This document shows positions 29,281 to 38,751 of a stretch of 58,622 nt of DNA, one piece after another (positions within the stretch are counted from its first letter, which is position 1; each line of letters opens with the position of its first letter). The DNA comes from Candidatus Poseidoniaceae archaeon. Lineage in GTDB: Archaea > Thermoplasmatota > Poseidoniia > Poseidoniales > Poseidoniaceae. Position numbers and translations under genes: made by a program. Under the pieces are notes generated by a model. The model had not been told where the DNA came from. It was given only the letters and a program-made list of their open reading frames with translations, and ran no database searches. The stretch covers positions 1-58,622 of the forward strand of contig CASIBX010000026.1 in assembly GCA_949373075.1 (NCBI GenBank), read 5' to 3'.

Positions 29281-32200
29281 TTACTTCCATTCTTCCCAAC
29301 TGCCAGATTGTTGATTCTTCCACCACCAATTCTGACTACCCGCTGGGTACTCAGCGACTTCATAGCCATCTTGCATTTGTCCTTGTAGACCAGGAGGTGG
29401 ACCTCTAGGTTGACTTACTGGTGCAACTGCTGGAATTGGTTTGATGTATTCATCTGCAAACATGCTATCTTGCTCTTGGAACCATTCATCGTCATTGTCA
29501 CTTCTACGAACGAATAGTAATGCTACCACTGCTGCAACTATTATTCCTGCAACAATTGCTCCAAATGTCAATGGTGCCATTCCTAAAATCTTGCTTTCTG
29601 AAGAATCAGAAGATGAATTTTCTTCAGCTTCATAATCTGGGCATCCATTTCCAGGTAATGATTCATCTACGAGGTCAGGGTTCCAATATTCCCATTCCTC
29701 ACACGCTGTCATTCCAGAGGTGGCATCGCCACCATAGAGTTGTGAATCAGAACAGCCATCAGCGTTTACCCATTCACCAGCGGGTGTGTCAGGGCATAAG
29801 TCGTATCCATCGACGACATTGTCCATATCTAGGTCATCAGTATTATCTGGATTGTCAGGCTCGAATGGGTTATCATCCTCATCATCAGGAATTCCATCGT
29901 TATCATCATCATCATCGAATTGATCCGAGATTCCATCGTTGTCATTATCTGCTGTTTCATCGATTACTGTTCCGTCTTCAGTTACAGTTATGGTAATCTC
30001 TGCAGGATTATACATTCCACCTGATGCTCTAATCATCAGAGTTCCTTCTTGTAAGGTAAATGTTGCTTGACCATTGTAATCGCTCAGGTCGCTGAACAGA
30101 GTCAATCCATCTTCAAGTACGAGAACCGAAAGTAATTCTACTGGTGTTCCGGTTTCTGCATCGGTAGCAGTTACCAGAATTACATCACCTGGTGATGGAT
30201 TTTCAGGTAGTAATTCCAGTGTGAGGTTCTTCATTACAAGAGGTTCAGGGTTTGGCTCTGCAACTTGTGAACCGATTGCGGCGGTGATTGTTGCAGAATC
30301 TCCAGTACCTTGCTGAACAAGAGCCAGTACGGTATAGTTACTAATCGGTGATGCCAAATCAGGTAATGAAAGGTCAGCACTGGAACCGATTCCCCATGCT
30401 ATCGACTTGACATTTCCGAACAAATCCTCGAACATATCGAATGCTTCTTCTTCAATCAGTTCATCATCAGAACCACAATTTTCGTCGTAGCTGTACTCAT
30501 TTGGCATAACCTCGAATTCGGAGTCCACCTCTGTTCCAGTATGTAATATGTATTCGGTTTCAGAATCTAGATTAAAGTGCGCATTCATCATCCCAGAACC
30601 TTCCCATGACTCCTTCCAATCGACATATTCCCCGTCTTCATTCATTTGGGGAACTGGCTGTACTTCGTTTCCATCATTGTCCATTAGAATTGCATTTGAA
30701 GGGTCGATAAGGTCTTCAGCGATTTTGAATCTATTGTCGTATCTATGTTCTAATCCGATTATTAAGTTATAGTTACTAGAGTCATATTCCGGTGCAGTTT
30801 CCATGTTTTCACAGATTTCGACTGATTTTTCATCCGCAGCAACCCATCCTACATCTGGTCTGACGCCTTCATCATAGATGAAAGAGGTAAAAGATGCAAA
30901 ATCAATCGTTGCAGGGTCAAACCCTTCTTGAGGAACAGCAACTGACAAAATCCTAGTTGCTTCACCAAACTCTTCGTTAAGAGCTACGTTAGTGGTTTGG
31001 CCAGGTCCTAATGAGCCTAGCATATCCAACTGAGCAGGGTTGTTTAGAACAATTCCAAAGTGAGCTGCTTCCAACTCTATTCCTTCATCTGGCGCAGTAA
31101 CTGCAGCACCAATGAATGAAATTGGAGCATCGAATCTAACCTCTTGAGTTCTCGCATTATCTCCTTGTTGGAATTCTAACTCATGCAATTCAGCTTCGTT
31201 AATAGAATCCCAATCAAAGTCAGGGAATGCAACATCGATTTTTAGAGGAGCAATTCCTAATGTGACATTGTATTCATCGCTAGAAATGCCTGATGTTGTG
31301 ACTGTTAAGGCTTGTAATTCAGAAGTTGATTCCCTCGTATATACTGGGAGTCCAGCAAAAGTTGTTACTTGAGTTAATCCTTGAATTTCCAAAGATCCTC
31401 GGGTTACATAAACAAAGTTTAGACCGATTCCAGTCTTAGTTTCTCCATCATCCATTACCGCCTTTGATTGAACGATTGTGATGTACATTCCCGGGTGGTT
31501 TGGACTGAATGTTAGACTTGCGAGTCCATTTTCATCGACATCCATTACTTGTTCAGTAATCACTTCTACAGGTCCTCCTGTGATGAAATTATCAATTACT
31601 TCAGGAGATGGCGTGCTGGCTTCTTCACTTTCTAGCCAGCAATCAGTATCACCAATCCAGCCAGTCCAATAGCCGCCTTCATCCGACTCGGAGTCTTCCT
31701 GCCAGAATCCCATGTCGGTATCGTACCTTAGATTGTCAGTATGTGTCATACCATTTTCATCTTCGTATTCTACACCGATGTAATACTCTCCAGAGCTAGC
31801 ATAATCATGACCTTCCCAAGCACTTTCAGTATTTTCATTTACAATATATTCCGATTCTTGACCATCGCCCCAAGATACAGTTACACTATCTAAAATTGGT
31901 TTGTAAAATTGTTCTCCTTCATCTGCTTCAAAGGTGCGATAGTTGTATCCAACATTCACATTATTTCCATTAGCGCTTCCTTCAGAAGAAGTACAGCCAA
32001 GGCTTCCTGGAAGAGGCATCTGTCTCATTTCAGTGAATTCAATTCCTTCAGTTGTAGTTCCTGAAATTACTAAATCAACAACTCCTCTTTCGTTTGGAAG
32101 GTAATTACTAGCATCCCAACTTGCACCATTAGATGTCAACTCTATTGCTTCGAATTCATAGGATTGTGGATGACCTCTGTCACGACTGTCGTCATTATAT

Positions 32201-34422
32201 TCTCCCATCGGCATAATTTCAATGGTCATATCTCCGTCTAGGTCTTGTCCAGTGTACATTCCTTCCAGTGTATTTGGATAATTTACAGTGAAGTCATGAT
32301 CGCCTTGTGGAGACAGGGATTCTGCAGCAGATTGACCTAGTTGCGGAGAGATACGAAGTATTGCAATATCTGCTTCGGCTTCAGTATATACCCCCGCTGA
32401 GTCATAGGTTTGTGAAGTAACTGTGACAGAATCTCCTAATTGTGAGATTTCGTCCTGCTCAACTAAAACTCCTAGAGCAGAGACCATGAATGCTTCATCA
32501 TTATTTTCGATTGCCATCGATTCAAGCATAGATGGCCTTTGGGATTCGACCTCGATTCTAGCATTTGATATCTCGCAACTATCGTAATCTTCAAGCGGTT
32601 GCGATAGAGTCCAAGTTGTAGATTCCATTTCTGGAGCGATTAACAATCCGACGTATTCATCGTCCCATTGACTTCTCTTGACTAGTTCAGTAGTAACTTG
32701 GTACCCTCTGTCATTGGTCATAGATATGCTAATTATTTCATCGTTCCATTCTTCCTCAGAGCGTTGTTCCTCTCCATCACAATATGCATCAGTATCAAAT
32801 CTTAGAGAAATTCCTAACTCTAACAAGTGAGAATCATGGTCCAATGTTTGCATTGGACGTAGGTCATTGAAGATAACAGGTTCTGGTCCTGCGTCATCAT
32901 TTTCATCATCATTTTCATCTTCGTCGCCCTCCTCATCTTCTTCATCATAGTTAGGCCACTCTGAATCGATGTTTGACCTTGAAGCATTACTCATCCAAGA
33001 ACCAAATTCAGCTAATACTTCCCCAGTTTCTTCCCATACTGGGTTTTGAGTAGAATCGATTACAATCTCAAGAATATCTTCAGGTAGAGTGTTGAAGTCA
33101 TCAAATGCATCATTGACCCAAGGTGCATCAGTTTGCATCTTCAAAGTCCATGCTTGCCCCTCTTGAGTGTCGAGTAGGTTTTCGTATTGGAATCTAATGA
33201 CATCTGGAATATCGTCTCCATCAAGATCTTGTATATCGGTTTCAGATATTTCTCCCGCCATCTCAGCAAACCTGAGAACAAATTGTTGGAAAGGCGTCAT
33301 GTTGTCAAAGTCACCTTCGAAAAGTGGTTCAGCATAAGCCGTTAGGCCGTCAATTATTGCTTGAGGGTGGTCGGAAACCGCTAGCAATGCAATGTTGTGC
33401 ATTATTGTCTGTGCTGACTCTAATGGCCTGACGTTGTTTGCAATATTGTCAATTGCTTCTTCCATAGCAGTCCATTGATTACTTCCTAGCATGCCATTGT
33501 AAGCTGCTTCAAACAGGTCGGTGCCTTCGAAACGAGTAAAGTTTTCAATTGGGTCATATGATTGAATGTATTCTGCTAAATCCTCAAATTGGTTCATTGA
33601 ACGCGGTATTGGGATGTTGTGAAGATACATCATTAAACCAGTCATAAACAGGATTCCTGCTTCTGCATCGTCTGAATCTAACATTACCATCAATGCCTCA
33701 AGGAAGTTTGCTCCAGCAGACATGTTGTATTGCGTGTGTCCAGCATTTAGCATGCTGTTCCACAACTGCTGGCTGCCTCCTGCTCCGCTTCCTTCTGTTG
33801 CTACAGCGACGAAATTAGACCATCCACCATTGGAAGTACCCTTGGATTCCAGTTCAAAGAACTCATCTGCGATTAGAGATAGTGGATTAGCCGAATCCCA
33901 AGCGGTATCAACCGCTTGCAATACTTTCTCAAATTCTCCACGGAATACTTCTCTTAGTTGCGTTGGGTCATCTAAAGCATACCTTGCCCCATCTTCTGCG
34001 AAGATTCTTGCCCCATATGCCCCACCCATAGCGGAAACTGGGATTGTATAGGTGCCTTGCCAGGTCATAATATCGGAATCATCTTCATGAACACCAGTCG
34101 AAACAAGTACGACTCTGTCAACGAATTGTCCATTTCCTGGAAAAGCCACACTGATTATAGAATCTAGTGGGTCCATGTCATATTTTACGATGTCAGCACT
34201 TACGAATGTGTTACTTGTGTGGCCCATTGTGTATGCTTGAATATCGACTTGAGAACCGACGCTTGCAAATTTAGTTGTTACAAACCCATCGATACTCAAT
34301 ACTTCTACTGAATTACCATTTGTTTCAGAGTCATTTGGAGCTGCTATTTCACCTAATGCAGGTTGCAAACTTAGACAAGCAAACATCACTGCGACAAGGA
34401 TAATCCTTCTGGACATAAACAT
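29281..34422 (-). CDS. Large acidic surface protein with PKD-like domain, thrombospondin type 3-like repeats and a cytosolic Trp-rich tail
   Basis: A signal peptide (about 1-24, ending QPALG) starts this 1713-residue protein. It contains a very acidic stretch near residue 495 and a PKD-like domain (TVSWGDGQES...HDYASSGEYYI). Calcium-binding Asp-rich type 3-like repeats (DNDNDGISDQFDDDDDNDG and DLCPDTPAGEWVNADGC) lie at about 1520-1580, just outside a membrane helix (APLTFGAIVAGIIVAAVVAL). About 75 cytosolic residues follow, ending in a segment with NWWWKNQQSGSWEEWK. The architecture indicates a calcium-stabilised surface protein anchored at the C-terminus. Its specific role is not recognisable. 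It lies 61 bases upstream of the RND-type gene on the same strand. Confidence 0.82.
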   Translation of the reverse strand: MFMSRRIILVAVMFACLSLQPALGEIAAPNDSETNGNSVEVLSIDGFVTTKFASVGSQVDIQAYTMGHTSNTFVSADIVKYDMDPLDSIISVAFPGNGQFVDRVVLVSTGVHEDDSDIMTWQGTYTIPVSAMGGAYGARIFAEDGARYALDDPTQLREVFRGEFEKVLQAVDTAWDSANPLSLIADEFFELESKGTSNGGWSNFVAVATEGSGAGGSQQLWNSMLNAGHTQYNMSAGANFLEALMVMLDSDDAEAGILFMTGLMMYLHNIPIPRSMNQFEDLAEYIQSYDPIENFTRFEGTDLFEAAYNGMLGSNQWTAMEEAIDNIANNVRPLESAQTIMHNIALLAVSDHPQAIIDGLTAYAEPLFEGDFDNMTPFQQFVLRFAEMAGEISETDIQDLDGDDIPDVIRFQYENLLDTQEGQAWTLKMQTDAPWVNDAFDDFNTLPEDILEIVIDSTQNPVWEETGEVLAEFGSWMSNASRSNIDSEWPNYDEEDEEGDEDENDDENDDAGPEPVIFNDLRPMQTLDHDSHLLELGISLRFDTDAYCDGEEQRSEEEWNDEIISISMTNDRGYQVTTELVKRSQWDDEYVGLLIAPEMESTTWTLSQPLEDYDSCEISNARIEVESQRPSMLESMAIENNDEAFMVSALGVLVEQDEISQLGDSVTVTSQTYDSAGVYTEAEADIAILRISPQLGQSAAESLSPQGDHDFTVNYPNTLEGMYTGQDLDGDMTIEIMPMGEYNDDSRDRGHPQSYEFEAIELTSNGASWDASNYLPNERGVVDLVISGTTTEGIEFTEMRQMPLPGSLGCTSSEGSANGNNVNVGYNYRTFEADEGEQFYKPILDSVTVSWGDGQESEYIVNENTESAWEGHDYASSGEYYIGVEYEDENGMTHTDNLRYDTDMGFWQEDSESDEGGYWTGWIGDTDCWLESEEASTPSPEVIDNFITGGPVEVITEQVMDVDENGLASLTFSPNHPGMYITIVQSKAVMDDGETKTGIGLNFVYVTRGSLEIQGLTQVTTFAGLPVYTRESTSELQALTVTTSGISSDEYNVTLGIAPLKIDVAFPDFDWDSINEAELHELEFQQGDNARTQEVRFDAPISFIGAAVTAPDEGIELEAAHFGIVLNNPAQLDMLGSLGPGQTTNVALNEEFGEATRILSVAVPQEGFDPATIDFASFTSFIYDEGVRPDVGWVAADEKSVEICENMETAPEYDSSNYNLIIGLEHRYDNRFKIAEDLIDPSNAILMDNDGNEVQPVPQMNEDGEYVDWKESWEGSGMMNAHFNLDSETEYILHTGTEVDSEFEVMPNEYSYDENCGSDDELIEEEAFDMFEDLFGNVKSIAWGIGSSADLSLPDLASPISNYTVLALVQQGTGDSATITAAIGSQVAEPNPEPLVMKNLTLELLPENPSPGDVILVTATDAETGTPVELLSVLVLEDGLTLFSDLSDYNGQATFTLQEGTLMIRASGGMYNPAEITITVTEDGTVIDETADNDNDGISDQFDDDDDNDGIPDDEDDNPFEPDNPDNTDDLDMDNVVDGYDLCPDTPAGEWVNADGCSDSQLYGGDATSGMTACEEWEYWNPDLVDESLPGNGCPDYEAEENSSSDSSESKILGMAPLTFGAIVAGIIVAAVVALLFVRRSDNDDEWFQEQDSMFADEYIKPIPAVAPVSQPRGPPPGLQGQMQDGYEVAEYPAGSQNWWWKNQQSGSWEEWK

Positions 34423-34469
34423 TGTAATGCCAATAAGTATTTGTTTGTTGTGGGCCTATCATTAATGGG

Positions 34470-35478
34470 TTACTGCTTTGAAATTGCAAGAATTAATTCA
34501 CCCGAAGTGTCAGTAAATGCTCCACAACCCTTGTCGCCAATGTCAATTTCAGTCCAAACTCCATTTGTTGTAGCAAAGGAACTGCTAGGAAGTCCGATGG
34601 CAGTTAGCCAGATATTCATCGGTGCGATTATGGTTGAGTCTCCGTGTATTGACCAAGATTGAATCTTATTTTCATTCACTGGTTCCATCGAACAAAAGGG
34701 TTGGTGTGCCGTAATTTTATCTTCTATTCCGAATAAATCGCGTAATCCACCCAAATTCGAAGTGTTAGACTCATTGATTTCTAGTTGTGAATAATCATTC
34801 CATTCCTTCAAATCGTAAATCAATGTAGGTTCTCGTGGTTCAACAAAAGTTGAATTTAAATTCAACTCTTGCCTATTTTCTCCGTCACAATTCATACTGT
34901 TTGGAAGGCAACCTTGTACGTTGACTACATTGGAAAGTAATCTTTCAATATTAATTACTGGACCTGCGCGACTAGTACTTCCTGATTCAGTGGTTATGTA
35001 TGACGCATCATATCTGTTTGAAGGGGCCCATTTAGGAGGGTCATGTTCGATAAATACATCCCACTGAGTTGAGAATTCGGCTAAGTCCCAATCAATCATT
35101 AACCACTCTCTAAGGATCATAGAATTGACATCAAACTCTTGGAAATGTGTGACGTTTAATTTACCTTCAATACGAATCGTACCTCCCGAGTCAATTGGGT
35201 TGAGATTTGTTACATTTACATCTCCTTGAATCATAATACCAGTTGGCTTTGACTGGCAGATTGTACACATTTCAGACTCGATAGGCCAAACCTCCAAGTT
35301 TACCTCTGCAGTTGCACCTGGCTTGAAATCATCAAGGCCCAATGAGTCCATTGAACTCCTCGTTGGTAGGCTCAATACCCCATTAATCTCGCTAATTTCT
35401 CATCTCTTTTTGCACAGATTCATCTGAATCAAAAGTAAGTGATACAGCAGATAAAATGACTATTCCTATTACAAGCAT
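34470..35478 (-). pseudogene. Unknown exported protein with a detached hydrophobic N-terminus (one frameshift)
   Basis: The main frame from 35375 encodes about 300 residues with no signal peptide and no recognised domain. It has a CTIC pair, other scattered Cys, and many beta-strand-like segments. Just upstream in another frame a hydrophobic start (MLVIGIVILSAVSLTF, ATG at 35478) runs until a TAG at 35392-35394. Deleting one A of the run at 35396-35398 joins the two as KEMRISEINGVLSLPTRSS, giving 335 residues. In the N-terminal frame the sequence upstream of the ATG reads ISTVIE, which resembles a type IV pilin start if a TTG at 35502 is used. The gene is either damaged or mis-sequenced. Confidence 0.55.
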
Positions 35479-35621
35479 TTCAATCACAGTTGAAATTTGC
35501 AATACTAGTCTTGGTCACAGAACTCCGAAGTGACTTCTATTGATGGAACTATCTCAATTACCTAGTATTTGGAATAGCATAAAACAACCAAAATGTGTTA
35601 GACAAAACTAGACTTTGGGAA

Positions 35622-35697
35622 TGGTGGACGCTGGGGGATTTGAACCCCCGGCCTCTTGGTTGCAAACCAAGCGATCTTCCAACTGATCTAAGCGCCC
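35622..35697 (-). tRNA. tRNA-Ala (anticodon UGC), CCA encoded
   Basis: The minus strand forms a full cloverleaf. The acceptor stem is GGGCGCT/AGCGTCC, the D stem GATC/GATC, the anticodon arm CTTGG-TTTGCAA-CCAAG with UGC, and the T arm GGGGG-TTCAAAT-CCCCC. The discriminator is A and the genome supplies CCA at 35622-35624. No intron is seen. Confidence 0.95.
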
Positions 35698-35732
35698 CTA
35701 TTCCCTCGGGTAGGCTTCTCCCTTTTGAGGAT

Positions 35733-37019
35733 TCACACGCGGTCAACAGTGGCATCTCTGTCTGGACCAAGGCCTACCGAGGAGATTGTTACTCCAAGTA
35801 GTGACTCTAATTTAGTGATGTAATTTTGCGCCGCAGCTGGCAATCCCTTGAATCCGATCTTGTCAGAATTACATTTGCGTGCAATCGCTAACCATTCTTG
35901 CAATGTTTGAGATGGGAAACCAGGCATTGTGACATAAATTGGTTCGCATTTTTCGAGATCTATCGCATTTGCAGGCATCTCATTGATTTCAGAATCACCC
36001 ATCTTGTATCCTACGCAAATTTTGATTTCATCCAATCCGCCAAGAACATCCAACTTTGTTAATGCTAATTCAGTAAACCCATTGATGCGGTTAGCATGAC
36101 GCATTACAACTGCATCAAACCATCCACATCGGCGTTTACGGCCAGTCGTGGTTCCAAATTCGTGACCTACAGTTCCGAGGTGTTCGCCGTCTTTATCAAA
36201 TAATTCAGTTGGCATGTGTCCATTCCCAACTCGTGTAATGTAAGCCTTAGTGATACCAATCACGTCATCTACATGTCCAGGGTGTATTCCCGCTCCATGT
36301 GTTGAATTGCCTCTTGAAGTGACAGATGATGTGACGAATGGGTATGTGCCTTGGTCAATATCCAGTAGGCAGCCTTGTGCGCCCTCAAGAATAATTCTCT
36401 CTCCCATCTTTAGAGCATTATCCAACAGGATTCCAGTGTCGGTAATGGCAGATTCAAATCTCTCGCGTATCCAGCCGATTTGCTCTTCAAGTTCTGCGGC
36501 TGTCACTCTTTGACGGCAACCAGCGTTCTCTAGTGAGTCATTTTGTAGGGATGCCATCTCTTCGAAGTCACAGTGTGGTAGGTCTGCAAACCTTAGGCCG
36601 ATGCGGTTTATTTTATCTGCATAGGCAGGGCCAATTCCTCTTCCAGTGGTCCCTATTTTCTTGTCTTGTCCATCGATATAGGTGTGGTATGGTAGTATGA
36701 TGTGTGCCCTATTGGAAATGAATAGTCGCTCTCCAGAGGGGTCATTTCCTCCGCCGTCTGCCCAGTCGTTCAATTCACGGTCTAGAACCCAAGGGTCGAT
36801 TACCATGCCATCTCCGAGGATTAATCCACATTCTTCTCTGGTAATGCCTGAAGGTAAAAGGTGGAACTTGAGCACTCGTTCACCAAGTACTACTGTGTGG
36901 CCTGCATTGTTTCCACCTTGGAATCTAGCGACCCAAGATGCGCTTTCTGCAAGCCTATCTACAAGCTTACCTTTACCTTCATCTCCCCATTGAGCACCGA
37001 GTACAACTGTGGCTGGCAT
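35733..37019 (-). CDS. purA: Adenylosuccinate synthase
   Basis: PurA joins IMP and aspartate using GTP, the first committed step to AMP. The GTP/IMP loop GAQWGDEGKGK follows the start directly, and FQGGNNAGHTVV, ILEGAQGCLLDIDQGTYPFVTSS and GTTTGRKRRCGWFD are all present. At 428 residues the length is normal. The start at 37019 matches the family. An in-frame ATG at 37055 would add 12 unmatched residues but sits 23 bases after a box A-like element, so a leaderless longer form cannot be excluded. tRNA-Ala lies 35 bases downstream on the same strand. Confidence 0.95.
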   Translation of the reverse strand: MPATVVLGAQWGDEGKGKLVDRLAESASWVARFQGGNNAGHTVVLGERVLKFHLLPSGITREECGLILGDGMVIDPWVLDRELNDWADGGGNDPSGERLFISNRAHIILPYHTYIDGQDKKIGTTGRGIGPAYADKINRIGLRFADLPHCDFEEMASLQNDSLENAGCRQRVTAAELEEQIGWIRERFESAITDTGILLDNALKMGERIILEGAQGCLLDIDQGTYPFVTSSVTSRGNSTHGAGIHPGHVDDVIGITKAYITRVGNGHMPTELFDKDGEHLGTVGHEFGTTTGRKRRCGWFDAVVMRHANRINGFTELALTKLDVLGGLDEIKICVGYKMGDSEINEMPANAIDLEKCEPIYVTMPGFPSQTLQEWLAIARKCNSDKIGFKGLPAAAQNYITKLESLLGVTISSVGLGPDRDATVDRV

Positions 37020-37077
37020 AGTATTCCCGTTGATTGCGCATAGCATGGGGTGCATGAACTATGCGCCCAACAGTTAC

Positions 37078-37084
37078 GATAAAT
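37078..37084 (-). promoter_or_regulatory. Possible purA box A (TATA element)
   Basis: The minus strand reads ATTTATC here, 23 bases before the alternative purA ATG at 37055 and 58 before the preferred ATG at 37019. The spacing to 37055 is what a leaderless archaeal message would need. This is inference from position only. Confidence 0.3.
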
Positions 37085-37278
37085 CCGGCTCAAAACAGCC
37101 GATTATTATCGTTAGACGTACTTCCTCGGGTCCAATTAAAGAGGGGCCATATGTCTCTATCCGAATCATAAAAACCACGGGTTTAAATACTCCGGCTGCG
37201 CATAACTATTGTTCACAGGGTAAAACGTTGCTATTGCACGCAGTATCGGCTTGAGAAAGCGGGCCTGCCATAGCAATC
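37085..37278. other. Divergent intergenic region between purA and tfb
   Basis: No convincing gene is seen in the roughly 300 bases between the purA and tfb starts. A good box A-like TTTAAATA at 37182-37189 is too far from either gene to give a leaderless message. It may drive a longer tfb leader or an unannotated small RNA. An 81-codon plus-strand frame at 37009-37254 overlaps the purA start and has no protein-like features. Confidence 0.4.
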
Positions 37279-37284
37279 TTTATA
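37279..37284 (+). promoter_or_regulatory. Possible tfb box A (TATA element)
   Basis: TTTATA lies 39 bases before the tfb ATG. Initiation about 25 bases downstream would leave a leader of about 15 bases containing GGAG at 37310-37313, a possible ribosome binding site ten bases from the ATG. Confidence 0.4.
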
Positions 37285-37323
37285 GCCCCGTGGAACTACT
37301 ACATAACTCGGAGTTGACAAGAC

Positions 37324-38349
37324 ATGGTACAAGACGAAACATCCCGCCGCGAATCGGAAGAAAAGAAGAAAATGCAACGTGATAACAAAGCCCGTGGGGG
37401 TATAGGTTCATCGCGCCCTCAGCGCCGCTTAGTAAATGGCCACACATCTCCTTGTGATGAGTGCGGGGTGCTAAATTGGGTGACTGACAACTCTCGTGGA
37501 GAAGTTTCCTGTGGCGGCTGCGGCATAGTTGCCGAAGAGAATTGTATAGACCCTGGAGCCGAATGGACTAATCACGACAGTACGACAGACCGCTCACGCG
37601 TCGGTGCTGCTCCAACTTATACACTAGCCGACAAAGGTCTCAACACTTCGATTGCTAGTAACGATTTGACCTCTGGTGCAGCGGGACGATATGGTATGTC
37701 TGCAAAATCTCGCCGTGACTGGCGTCGTCGCCGAACTATCGATGAGCGTTCTAAGTCTCGTCAAAGTCGTTCACGCAACTTGATTAGAGCTAATCAGATG
37801 ATTAGAGATAAGTCTGGTTTGCCTAGGTCAATGCAAGAAGAAGCGTGCCGCCTATACAAGTTACTGTCACACCAAGGTTTCGTCACGGGTCGTTCAATAG
37901 CCGGTGTTACTGCAGCATGTACGTACCACGTGGCTCGCAATGAAGGCGTTCCACGCCAGATTCCAGATGTAGCGGAAACCTTTGAAGTAGCAGAGAAAGA
38001 ACTTTCTCGCATGATACGCCATATCTCTCGTAGATTCAATATGCACAAGGTTTCATCTCCAACAGAGTACTTTGGACTGTATATTAGTGCTCTAAAACTA
38101 CCCCCTAACACTCAACTTCAAGTCGACCACCTCTGGTCAGTACTGAACCCCCATGTTCACATCTGGCAAGGTAAGAGACCGACTGGTGTCGCTGCAGCAC
38201 TGATTTACAAAGCGGCTTCTGAGTCGGGAAATAAGCGCACTCAGGCTGAAATCTGCAAAGTGGCCAAGGTATCTGAAGTCACATTGCGTGGACTACTACG
38301 ACTTCTGGATGGATTGTTCAATAGTTTAGGCGAATCAGGTCAAAACTGA
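37324..38349 (+). CDS. tfb: Transcription initiation factor TFB
   Basis: TFB binds the TBP-DNA complex and recruits RNA polymerase to archaeal promoters. A basic N-terminal extension of about 40 residues precedes the zinc ribbon with Cys44, Cys47, Cys63 and Cys66 (CDECG...CGGCG). The B-finger region and two cyclin-like repeats follow (about 145-235 and 245-335), including GRSIAGVTAACTYHVAR and GKRPTGVAAALIYKAA. The length of 341 is slightly above average because of the N-terminal extension. A hairpin follows 14 bases after the stop. Confidence 0.95.
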   Translation: MVQDETSRRESEEKKKMQRDNKARGGIGSSRPQRRLVNGHTSPCDECGVLNWVTDNSRGEVSCGGCGIVAEENCIDPGAEWTNHDSTTDRSRVGAAPTYTLADKGLNTSIASNDLTSGAAGRYGMSAKSRRDWRRRRTIDERSKSRQSRSRNLIRANQMIRDKSGLPRSMQEEACRLYKLLSHQGFVTGRSIAGVTAACTYHVARNEGVPRQIPDVAETFEVAEKELSRMIRHISRRFNMHKVSSPTEYFGLYISALKLPPNTQLQVDHLWSVLNPHVHIWQGKRPTGVAAALIYKAASESGNKRTQAEICKVAKVSEVTLRGLLRLLDGLFNSLGESGQN

Positions 38350-38361
38350 AGATATGTTCAT

Positions 38362-38378
38362 GTGGGCGCTTCGCCCGC
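38362..38378 (+). terminator. Hairpin after tfb
   Basis: A GC-rich stem (GGGCG at 38364-38368 with CGCCC at 38372-38376, extendable by two pairs) closes the loop CTT. It lies between the tfb stop and the ATG at 38387. No strong T tract follows, so it may be an attenuator or processing site instead of a terminator. Confidence 0.4.
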
Positions 38379-38386
38379 ATTGGTAT

Positions 38387-38677
38387 ATGAGCCGCCGTAC
38401 AGATCGTGTTCAGCGTAAAGTCAAGATACCTTCCAGCATTCGCAAGAAAGGTAAATCAAAGAAAGTAGAGAAGCCTGGTGAAACGCCGTGCTGCATTGCA
38501 AATTGTGATGGTTTCGCGGACAAACACATGGGTGGACGCTCTCTAAGTCAAGAGAACGGCGTAGAAACCTGGGGCGAAGGCGGTTTCGTTGTTAGAAAGA
38601 ACCGTGTTCGTGTTTGCAAAAGTTGCTACAAGGTTTGGAAGAAAGACAACAAAGAAGACAAGTCTACCCAATATTGA
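38387..38677 (+). CDS. Small basic protein with a probable zinc-binding site
   Basis: This 96-residue protein is not recognised. The N-terminal 35 residues are very basic (SRRTDRVQRKVKIP). A CCIANC cluster near residue 35 and a CKSC pair near residue 81 could bind one zinc ion, and the region around CKSCYKVWKKD is basic again. This suggests nucleic-acid binding. The ATG at 38387 is preferred over an in-frame ATG at 38354, which lies before the hairpin that follows tfb. It is downstream of tfb on the same strand. Confidence 0.6.
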   Translation: MSRRTDRVQRKVKIPSSIRKKGKSKKVEKPGETPCCIANCDGFADKHMGGRSLSQENGVETWGEGGFVVRKNRVRVCKSCYKVWKKDNKEDKSTQY

Positions 38678-38751
38678 TTCAAGTTCACTTTCACTTTCAC
38701 TTTGAGGGTCCACGCAATGAATGTGTACCTAAGGCCATCAATTCATTTGTT

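Noticed and set aside
37009-37254. 81-codon plus-strand frame between purA and tfb
   Set aside because: It overlaps the start of purA, lacks a promoter at a sensible distance and shows no protein-like features.
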